Below are positions 1-4,597 of a DNA stretch of 5,001 nt, in pieces. The stretch is from Luminiphilus sp. (GTDB lineage: Bacteria; Pseudomonadota; Gammaproteobacteria; Pseudomonadales; Halieaceae): the NCBI GenBank assembly GCA_024638905.1, contig JAHEJH010000069.1:1-5001 (forward strand). Direction: 5' to 3'. The notes beneath the pieces were generated by a model that was given only the letters and a program-made list of their open reading frames with translations, searched no databases and had not been told where the DNA came from. Both the position numbers and the translations under genes were made by a program. Position 1 is the stretch's first letter. Each line of letters opens with the position of its first letter.

Positions 1-423
1 GGCCAGCAGCTCACCCTCACGACTTCGATACTCATCCGCGATCTGGGCGCGCTCAGCGTCTCTGACGCGCTGAACGATGACCTGCTTGGCGGTCTGTGCC
101 GCGATCCGGCCAAAGTCAACATTCTCGACCACTTCTTCGTGATAGTCGCCGGGCTGCAGTGCGGTATTCACCTCAGCGGCCTCTTCGGTCGTAAACTGTG
201 TGCCTAGCAGCGCCAGTTCGGTATCGGGCATGACCAACCACTGACGCTTGGTCACGTAGTCGCCGGACTCACGGTCAATGGTGACCTGAATATCGGCCTC
301 TTCGTCGTAGCGTTTTTTGGTGGCGGTGGCTAGGGCCAGCTCAATCGCTTCGAAAATGATGTCCTCCGAGACACCCTTCTCTGCTGATACCGCCTCAGCA
401 ACCATCAAAATTTCTCTGTTCAT
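1..423 (-). CDS. nusA: Transcription elongation/termination factor NusA, N-terminal part (runs off the window)
   Basis: Only the first 141 codons are present; the frame stays open to the window edge. The translation starts MNREILMVAEAVSAEKG and contains IFEAIELALATATKKRY (about 23-39) and GRIAAQTAKQVIVQRVRDAE (about 104-123), which align closely with E. coli NusA. This part is the N-terminal domain that binds RNA polymerase near the flap and RNA exit channel; the S1 and KH RNA-binding domains lie outside the window. NusA modulates pausing, intrinsic and Rho termination, and antitermination in the cytoplasm. The ATG is fixed by homology, with a modest purine-rich site (GAGAGTG) just upstream. 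The gene follows rimP by 64 nt, the conserved metY-rimP-nusA-infB order, and shares its upstream promoter. NusA acts on termination, so the terminator between tRNA-fMet and rimP offers a possible feedback route (inference). Confidence 0.97.
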   Translation of the reverse strand, partial: MNREILMVAEAVSAEKGVSEDIIFEAIELALATATKKRYDEEADIQVTIDRESGDYVTKRQWLVMPDTELALLGTQFTTEEAAEVNTALQPGDYHEEVVENVDFGRIAAQTAKQVIVQRVRDAERAQIADEYRSREGELLA

Positions 424-447
424 CGTTTCACTCTCGCTTTGATGGAT

Positions 448-466
448 AGCCCCCCATTACGGGGCT
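448..466 (-). other. Short GC hairpin in the rimP-nusA gap
   Basis: A six-base-pair inverted repeat (AGCCCC / GGGGCT, seven-base loop) fills part of the 64-nt gap between rimP and nusA. In the transcript it is not followed by a U-tract, so it does not look like a working intrinsic terminator. It resembles the core of the terminator upstream of rimP without its run of T. It could affect mRNA stability or nusA translation, but nothing in the sequence decides this. Confidence 0.4.
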
Positions 467-487
467 TTCCTACGGGGTAATACCATC

Positions 488-964
488 TCACTTCTTGCCC
501 TGACCGATTTCGAGTCGGGGAAATACCCTCGCGCGATCGACAGACCGCAGGGGCAGTTCAAATTCTCGGTCGTCTACCACCACGACCAATGTCTCGCTAT
601 TGACTGCAAGCAGCGTCCCTTTGTAGCGACGTCTTCCCTCGACCGGCAATCTCAGCCGGACATCGATCATTTCCCCTGCATAGGGGAAATAATGCTCGGG
701 ACTGAACAGCAACCGGTCCACCCCGGGTGAAGACACCTCTAGGGTGTACTCACTGCTGATGGGGTCCTCAACGTCCAGTACCCCACTCACCTGATGACTG
801 ACCGCGGCACAGTCATCCACGCTGATGCCCTCGTCAGCCTCTATATAAAGCCGCAGCGTGGGACGTTTGCCCGGGGAAATCAGCTCAATTCCCCACAGCG
901 CATACCCCATCGCCTCCACCGTCGGCTGCAAAAGCTGCGTCAACTGCGCTTCCTTGCCAGACAT
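488..964 (-). CDS. rimP: Ribosome maturation factor RimP
   Basis: This 158-aa protein matches RimP (formerly YhbC/P15A) over its whole length; E. coli RimP is about 150 aa. RimP is a cytoplasmic factor that binds free 30S subunits and assists late 30S maturation. The diagnostic stretch is DDCAAVSHQVSGVLDVEDPI (about 50-69) followed by YTLEVSSPGVDR (about 73-84), in the N-terminal alpha/beta domain; the C-terminal SH3-like barrel is roughly residues 90-151. The family's usual GLDRPLF reads GVDRLLF here, a small departure. I chose the ATG at 964 because MSGKEAQLTQLLQPTVEAMGY lines up with the family N-terminus and a strong Shine-Dalgarno (GGGAGG, 8 nt before ATG) precedes it. A longer in-frame reading from a TTG at 1012 would begin inside the upstream terminator and is unlikely. 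The last residues, GQGKK, form a short basic tail. Confidence 0.96.
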   Translation of the reverse strand: MSGKEAQLTQLLQPTVEAMGYALWGIELISPGKRPTLRLYIEADEGISVDDCAAVSHQVSGVLDVEDPISSEYTLEVSSPGVDRLLFSPEHYFPYAGEMIDVRLRLPVEGRRRYKGTLLAVNSETLVVVVDDREFELPLRSVDRARVFPRLEIGQGKK

Positions 965-999
965 GCCTGTGTCCTCCCGGCCACTTTTCCTTCGGCCAC

Positions 1000-1021
1000 A
1001 AAAAAGCCCCAAAAGGGGCTT
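1000..1021 (-). terminator. Intrinsic terminator between tRNA-fMet and rimP
   Basis: Read on the minus strand, a seven-base-pair stem (AAGCCCC / GGGGCTT) closes a TTTT loop and ends in a run of six T that overlaps the stem base. It starts about 40 nt after the CCA end of tRNA-fMet. Only 35 nt separate the T-run from the rimP ATG, too little for a separate promoter plus ribosome binding site. It therefore probably ends most tRNA transcripts and lets a fraction read through into rimP-nusA. E. coli metY is also followed by terminators before rimP (established knowledge). Confidence 0.85.
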
Positions 1022-1060
1022 CCGAGGCGATGACGAGCGAGCAACAAGCTGCCATCGAAT

Positions 1061-1137
<77 letters not shown>

Positions 1138-1206
1138 TCAATACTCTCACTGAACGCCCCCTTTCACGCGGCTAAGCCAAGTTGCTTATTCACCGCAGGC
1201 GTCACG

Positions 1207-1222
1207 GTAGTGCATGCACTAC
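1207..1222. promoter_or_regulatory. Perfect 16-bp palindrome in the metY leader (candidate operator or RNA hairpin)
   Basis: GTAGTGCATGCACTAC reads the same on both strands, with eight-base half-sites and no mismatch. Measured from the promoter at 1238-1266 it covers about +10 to +25 of the transcript, where a bound dimeric protein would block RNA polymerase. In RNA it could instead fold as a six-base-pair stem with a CAUG loop. It does not match the CRP consensus or an ARG box, the regulators I recall being discussed for E. coli metY. No function is shown by sequence alone. Confidence 0.55.
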
Positions 1223-1237
1223 AAACTGAGGCGCGGG

Positions 1238-1266
1238 AGTATAGGAACCGCGGACCATGCCGTCAA
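1238..1266 (-). promoter_or_regulatory. Sigma70 promoter of the metY-rimP-nusA operon
   Basis: On the minus strand, TTGACG (complement of 1261-1266) and TATACT (complement of 1238-1243) are separated by exactly 17 bp, each matching the sigma70 consensus at five of six positions. The sequence after the -10 is CCCGCGCC, a GC-rich discriminator typical of tRNA and rRNA promoters under ppGpp/DksA (stringent) control. The region above the -35 has short A/T runs that could act as a weak UP element. Transcription would start near 1231, giving a leader of about 94 nt before mature tRNA-fMet. It is the best promoter in the window and points directly at the tRNA. Confidence 0.85.
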
Positions 1267-1293
1267 CCCGCATAAAACCGGCCTCATTGGTTG

Positions 1294-1312
1294 AAAAATT
1301 GCCACTTTTGGC
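1294..1312 (-). terminator. Weak candidate terminator after the hydroxylase gene
   Basis: On the minus strand a short stem GCCA / TGGC with an AAAG loop is followed by AATTTTT, about 40 nt past the stop codon of the hydroxylase gene and just above the metY promoter. The position is right for a terminator, but four base pairs is short, so termination may be inefficient. Its A/T-rich tail could also serve as upstream promoter sequence for metY. Confidence 0.35.
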
Positions 1313-1352
1313 CTCGTACAGATCGCTGTGAGGATTGAGTGATCACATCCAG

Positions 1353-2519
1353 CTAGGCAGATACCGCTTCCAGCAGCGAGGTGATGTCCCGCCGCTCCTG
1401 CTCTGTCAGGTCCGGATGCCAGACGTCAAAGATCAGCACGATGCGGTCGTCCGCACTATTGTTCCACGCTTCATGATTAATGCTGTCGTCAAAGGCCCAG
1501 GCTTCACCCCGCACCACATCGCGGCGCTCATCCCCCACCCTGAGGCCGCAGTCGGCGGGCACCACCAGCGGCAGGTGGCAGATCAAGCGGCAGTTCAACA
1601 GCCCGGTATGCGGTTCGATCCGAGCGCCCGGTTTGAGCTTGGAGAACAACACCGACGGCGAAAACCCTTTGATGGCCGTCAACGGCAGAGTGTCCATTAG
1701 GGCGCTGACCGTGGGGCAGCTAGCAGACCAATCCGGATCTTCGACGCCGTCACGCATAAGGAAGGCCGCCGTCCAGTTATCATGATCTTTGAGCGAGTCA
1801 GGTGTTTGTCCCGGCAGTTCCAGCCCGCCGTGGATATAAGGCGCAAAGGCCTGCGCTCGGCTCGCGAGAAAAGCCGTTAACTCAGCCTCTATGGCATCGG
1901 TGGCTGCTTCGACCTGTTTTACCCACGGTAATTTCTCGTTGGGATAGAAGGGCTGATAGGGCATGTCGGGCAAATAAAACGCATGGGGCTTTTGCGGAAA
2001 CGGTCGAACATCGTCCTCGCGCTCCGCCTTGCCCATGAGCATGTCCAGCCCAAGGTTAAAACGCGCGCTCGATGCATCACGGCGGTATCCACCCGCATGC
2101 AGTCCATCCAACAATTGCGCCTGAAACGCCTCCGAAATCTGCTCCAATCGACCCTGAATCCGAACCAGATCCTGCTGAAGTTGCTGGGGAATATCGGCCA
2201 GCGTTGCCGCCAGTCTCATGACGAGATTGTAGTGCGACACCGCTTCGCGTTGCTCATCTCGGCCCAACAACAGATCGCCCTTGATGATAAGCCCCCGCAG
2301 ATTATGGGGCTCCCGCGTCAGGACTTCGTCAACCGCCGTTTCGGCGGCCCGGTTGTCGCCTCGCACCAGTGAGGCCAGCGTGAGCCCCAGCCAGCTCTTG
2401 GTGGTCGCAAGGCCGGCATCAATAGCTGCCCGAAAGTGCGCCTGCGCCTCATCTGCGCGCGATGCCTGCAGCGCCTCTATACCCGGGCGAAAATGATCGT
2501 CTTCACTAGGAGAAGCCAC
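1353..2519 (-). CDS. TPR-containing aspartyl/asparaginyl beta-hydroxylase family protein
   Basis: A 388-aa protein with two parts. Residues about 8-115 are alpha-helical and alanine-rich with TPR-like spacing (EALQASRADEAQAHFRAAID, then similar helices to about 105), suggesting a protein-binding region. Residues about 190-370 carry the aspartyl/asparaginyl beta-hydroxylase fold (Asp_Arg_Hydrox family), a cupin-type Fe(II)/2-oxoglutarate dioxygenase. Visible motifs are the iron ligand His304 in EPHTG, NCRLICHLPL (309-318), FDDSINHEAWN with the second iron ligand His349, and Arg359 before VLIFDVWHPDL, the expected 2-oxoglutarate carboxylate binder. Like other family members it uses two histidines and no acidic ligand. 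I see no signal peptide or membrane segment, so it is probably cytoplasmic. The start is GTG, with GAGG six nt upstream; there is no alternative ATG before residue 160. It appears monocistronic between tRNA-Leu and tRNA-fMet. Family chemistry is clear; substrate and role are unknown. Confidence 0.9.
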   Translation of the reverse strand: MASPSEDDHFRPGIEALQASRADEAQAHFRAAIDAGLATTKSWLGLTLASLVRGDNRAAETAVDEVLTREPHNLRGLIIKGDLLLGRDEQREAVSHYNLVMRLAATLADIPQQLQQDLVRIQGRLEQISEAFQAQLLDGLHAGGYRRDASSARFNLGLDMLMGKAEREDDVRPFPQKPHAFYLPDMPYQPFYPNEKLPWVKQVEAATDAIEAELTAFLASRAQAFAPYIHGGLELPGQTPDSLKDHDNWTAAFLMRDGVEDPDWSASCPTVSALMDTLPLTAIKGFSPSVLFSKLKPGARIEPHTGLLNCRLICHLPLVVPADCGLRVGDERRDVVRGEAWAFDDSINHEAWNNSADDRIVLIFDVWHPDLTEQERRDITSLLEAVSA

Positions 2520-2528
2520 GGTTTGCCT

Positions 2529-2543
2529 CGTTAAGACGTTAAG
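2529..2543. repeat. Tandem 7-bp direct repeat upstream of the hydroxylase start
   Basis: CGTTAAG occurs twice, separated by a single A, immediately upstream of and touching the GAGG ribosome binding site of the hydroxylase gene. The 8-bp period is not one helical turn, so a classic operator is not obvious. It may be chance or may affect translation initiation. Confidence 0.35.
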
Positions 2544-2594
2544 TTCTATTCAACGCGCAGTCTGCGCATTGTTGGTGAGCGCATCAAGGGGCTC

Positions 2595-2623
2595 ATTATG
2601 AGACTGAGCAACCTGCCTCCTGG
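2595..2623 (-). promoter_or_regulatory. Poor candidate promoter for the hydroxylase gene
   Basis: CATAAT (complement of 2595-2600) is a five-of-six match to the -10 box and lies within a small inverted repeat, CTCAT-A-ATGAG. The hexamer 17 bp upstream, CCAGGA, does not resemble TTGACA, so an activator or another sigma factor would be needed if this is the start region. A promoter is expected in this 140-nt space because a strong terminator lies upstream of it. Confidence 0.25.
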
Positions 2624-2660
2624 AGCAGTGCGCAGGCTTTCCGGGGATGGTAAGAAAATC

Positions 2661-2688
2661 AAAAAAAAACCCCGTCACCGGGGCTTTT
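2661..2688 (-). terminator. Strong intrinsic terminator after tRNA-Leu
   Basis: On the minus strand, AAAAGCCCCG and CGGGGTTTTT pair around a GTGA loop, and the run of nine T begins at the stem base. It lies 13 nt beyond the CCA of tRNA-Leu and should end the secG-tRNA-Leu transcript. On the plus strand the same hairpin is followed by only four T, so it is mainly directional. Confidence 0.92.
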
Positions 2689-2700
2689 CGTTCTCACTAT

Positions 2701-2786
2701 TGGTGCGGAAGGCGGGACTTGAACCCGCACAGCCATAGGCCACTACCCCCTCAAGATAGCGTGTCTACCAATTCCACCACTTCCGC
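2701..2786 (-). tRNA. leuU: tRNA-Leu (anticodon GAG)
   Basis: A complete 86-nt class II tRNA with encoded CCA. The seven-base-pair acceptor stem (GCGGAAG / CTTCCGC) is perfect. The anticodon loop reads TTGAGGG with GAG at the complement of 2750-2752, and the anticodon stem contains one T-G wobble. A long variable arm with GCC-TAT-GGC pairing and the T-arm GGGTTCAAGTCCC are present. It decodes CUC/CUU leucine codons. It follows the secG stop by 11 nt and precedes a strong terminator, so it is most likely cut from a secG-tRNA mRNA. This matches E. coli secG-leuU. Confidence 0.97.
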
Positions 2787-2797
2787 TTGTTAATCGG

Positions 2798-3175
2798 TCA
2801 CTGCCCGCTGGGCGGGGGTGCATCGTCAAAGGGAATATCACCCTCTGACCCAAAATCGATATCAGGCACGTCGCTGTCGGGGACCTCGGTCTCGACCGTT
2901 TCGTACACCGGCACCTCGAATCCAAGGTCATCCTCACTCGCGGTCCGGTTGTCCGCAATCACAGCCAGACCGAAACTGCTGACAAAGAAGATCGCCGACA
3001 GCCATGCAGTCATCCGCGTCAGCGCGTTGCCGCTACCCCCGCTGCCAAACAGCGTCTGTGACGCACCCGCGCCGAAAGAGGCGCCAATATCGGCGCCTTT
3101 ACCCCGTTGCAGCAAGATCAGCGCAATAAGCGCCAAAGCAACCAGCAAATGTACCATCAGCGTTATCTGTTCCAT
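2798..3175 (-). CDS. secG: Preprotein translocase subunit SecG
   Basis: A 125-aa inner-membrane protein that assists SecYEG/SecA protein export. Transmembrane segment 1 spans about residues 4-22. The conserved cytoplasmic loop follows, with LLQRGKGADIGASFGAGASQ (about 21-40) and TLFGSGGSGN (41-50), and segment 2 spans about 56-74. These match E. coli SecG (110 aa) closely. Beyond residue 77 lies a divergent, proline-containing, strongly acidic tail with about 15 Asp/Glu and almost no basic residues, predicted periplasmic. I chose the ATG at 3175 because the family has only a few residues before segment 1. A GTG at 3202 would add nine residues and has its own GAGG five nt upstream, but it lies inside a perfect hairpin. 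The gene has its own promoter candidate after glmM and is followed by tRNA-Leu. Confidence 0.95.
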   Translation of the reverse strand: MEQITLMVHLLVALALIALILLQRGKGADIGASFGAGASQTLFGSGGSGNALTRMTAWLSAIFFVSSFGLAVIADNRTASEDDLGFEVPVYETVETEVPDSDVPDIDFGSEGDIPFDDAPPPSGQ

Positions 3176-3191
3176 GACTCTTTCCAGCTCT

Positions 3192-3208
3192 GCGCCGGTC
3201 ACCGGCGC
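3192..3208. repeat. Perfect GC-rich inverted repeat in the secG leader
   Basis: GCGCCGGT and ACCGGCGC flank a single central base; as RNA this gives a seven-base-pair stem with a three-base loop. It lies within the predicted 44-nt secG leader, 17 nt before the chosen ATG. No T-run follows it, so it is not an intrinsic terminator. It may be a translational control element or an operator. A second copy of CCGGTCAC occurs at 3232-3239, in the spacer of the candidate promoter. Confidence 0.6.
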
Positions 3209-3225
3209 CTCACGTAGGGCGCGAG

Positions 3226-3254
3226 ATCATACCGGTCACGTATCCGTGCCGCAA
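3226..3254 (-). promoter_or_regulatory. Candidate sigma70 promoter of secG-tRNA-Leu
   Basis: On the minus strand TTGCGG (complement of 3249-3254) and TATGAT (complement of 3226-3231) are spaced 17 bp apart. The -10 matches five of six positions, the -35 only TTG. The discriminator CTCGCGCC is GC-rich, as in the metY promoter, fitting growth-rate or stringent control of a unit that makes a tRNA. It starts right after the glmM stop codon and predicts a transcript start near 3219. Confidence 0.55.
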
Positions 3255-3259
3255 CTGAA

Positions 3260-4597
3260 CTAGTGCGCCTGTCGAATCGCCTCGGCAATGCCGTCCGCCA
3301 GACGATGATTCTCCCCCGCATCGGCGCCCTCAATCATCACCCTGATGAGCGGCTCTGTGCCTGAGGCCCGGAGAACCACACGACCCCGCCCCGACAAAAC
3401 CTCTTCCACCCTCTTACTCTCGGCCACCGCTGCCTCGCAGTCTTCCAGCACAAACCCCGCCGGAACAGAAACATTGATCAAAGTCTGAGGTAATTTGTGT
3501 AGCGCACTTTTCAGCGCCAAAAGGGTCTCACCGGCGGCCGCCATGGCCGCTGCGACCTGCAGCGCGGCCACAATGCCATCGCCAGTTGTGGTGAGATCGC
3601 CGCAGATGATATGGCCGGAAGCCTCGCCACCCAGAGACCAGCCCCGCTCAGCCATGAGTTCAAGCACGTAACGATCGCCCACCCTCGCCCGCACCAATTC
3701 GATACCCTTATCCGCCAGCGCGTGCTCCAGACCTAGGTTGGACATCAGCGTACCCACCACACCTTCAGGCGGCCGCCCTTTTTGTGCACGGTCATTGGCA
3801 ATAACATAGAGGAGCTCATCGCCATCCACGACCGTGCCGTCGGCGGCAACGCACTGCACGCGGTCGCCATCGCCATCAAACGCAATACCCAGATCCGCCC
3901 GCTCGCTCAACACTCGCGCCTGCAGTGCAGCCGGGGATGTCGAGCCGACATCGCGGTTGATGTTGTAGCCATCTGGTTCGGCACCTATCACTACCGCAGT
4001 TGCCCCCAGCTCAGTAAAAACCTGAGGCGCGACCTGGTAGGTAGCACCGTGAGCGCAGTCCAGGACCAACCGCATACCCCTCAAGCTCAACGCCTCGGGA
4101 AATGTGTTCTTACAGAATTCTACGTATCTGCCCGGCGCGTCCGCCATCCGCGCAGCCTTGCCCAATTGTGCTGAGGGTACGGTATCCATGGGATCTGACA
4201 GCATGCGTTCAATTTCAAGTTCTAGACTGTCCGACAGCTTGCGACCCTCAGCGTCAAAGAATTTGATGCCATTGTCGGTATAGACATTGTGAGAGGCGCT
4301 TATTACGATCCCGGCCGATGCTTTTTGACTGCGGGTGAGCATGGCCACAGCCGGAGTGGGCATGGGCCCCAGCAGCGTGACTCGGGCCCCTGCCGCGACC
4401 AGTCCAGCCTCCAACGCTGACTCGAACATGTAGCCGGACACCCGGGTATCCTTGCCAATTAACACATGCGTCTCTCGCTCAGCAGAGGCGAATACCCGCC
4501 CGGCCGCCCATCCGAGCTTGAGCATAAAATCCGCCGTCACCGGGTACTTACCCACCTCACCGCGGATGCCATCGGTCCCGAAAAACTGTCTGCTCAT
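3260..4597 (-). CDS. glmM: Phosphoglucosamine mutase GlmM
   Basis: A cytoplasmic enzyme of the alpha-D-phosphohexomutase family that interconverts glucosamine-6-phosphate and glucosamine-1-phosphate for UDP-GlcNAc, hence peptidoglycan and lipopolysaccharide. At 445 aa it equals E. coli GlmM in length. Motifs in order are FFGTDGIRG (5-13), the phosphoserine loop GIVISASHN with catalytic Ser102, the metal-binding DGDGDR (241-246), the sugar-binding GGEASGH (323-329), and the phosphate-binding RASGTEPLIRVM (410-421). The residue after SASHN is Val, where the family usually has Pro. The ATG at 4597 is fixed by homology and overlaps the folP stop as ATGA. Its Shine-Dalgarno is weak, so translation is probably coupled to folP. 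A longer open frame upstream is only the other-frame shadow of folP. secG follows after 84 nt with no tpiA between, as in E. coli and unlike Pseudomonas. Confidence 0.98.
   Translation of the reverse strand: MSRQFFGTDGIRGEVGKYPVTADFMLKLGWAAGRVFASAERETHVLIGKDTRVSGYMFESALEAGLVAAGARVTLLGPMPTPAVAMLTRSQKASAGIVISASHNVYTDNGIKFFDAEGRKLSDSLELEIERMLSDPMDTVPSAQLGKAARMADAPGRYVEFCKNTFPEALSLRGMRLVLDCAHGATYQVAPQVFTELGATAVVIGAEPDGYNINRDVGSTSPAALQARVLSERADLGIAFDGDGDRVQCVAADGTVVDGDELLYVIANDRAQKGRPPEGVVGTLMSNLGLEHALADKGIELVRARVGDRYVLELMAERGWSLGGEASGHIICGDLTTTGDGIVAALQVAAAMAAAGETLLALKSALHKLPQTLINVSVPAGFVLEDCEAAVAESKRVEEVLSGRGRVVLRASGTEPLIRVMIEGADAGENHRLADGIAEAIRQAH

Noticed and set aside
965..1012. Longer rimP reading frame starting at a TTG at 1012 (174 aa)
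   Set aside because: The extra 16 residues would be encoded in the terminator hairpin and T-run, have no family counterpart, and the ATG at 964 has a strong Shine-Dalgarno.
1335..2496. Several plus-strand open frames opposite the hydroxylase gene
   Set aside because: All overlap one well-supported coding frame on the minus strand and have no recognisable motifs; such shadows are expected at this GC content.
1138..2700. Hydroxylase gene as cargo of a tRNA-targeted integrative element
   Set aside because: I see no integrase, no inverted ends, and no second copy of the tRNA-Leu or tRNA-fMet 3' end that would mark attachment sites.
3192..3208. secG leader hairpin as a terminator for glmM
   Set aside because: No T-run follows it on the minus strand, so an intrinsic terminator is not supported.
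3176..3259. Possible remnant of tpiA between glmM and secG, as in Pseudomonas
   Set aside because: The 84-nt gap holds promoter-like sequence and a hairpin with no triosephosphate isomerase motif; absence here matches the E. coli layout.
2787..3263. Plus-strand open frame of 158 aa opposite secG
   Set aside because: It is the antisense shadow of secG and its spacer; composition is low-complexity Ser/Pro/Ala and no family is recognisable.
3782..4174. Plus-strand open frame of 130 aa inside glmM
   Set aside because: It is antisense to highly conserved glmM sequence, including the DGDGDR region, and shows no domain.
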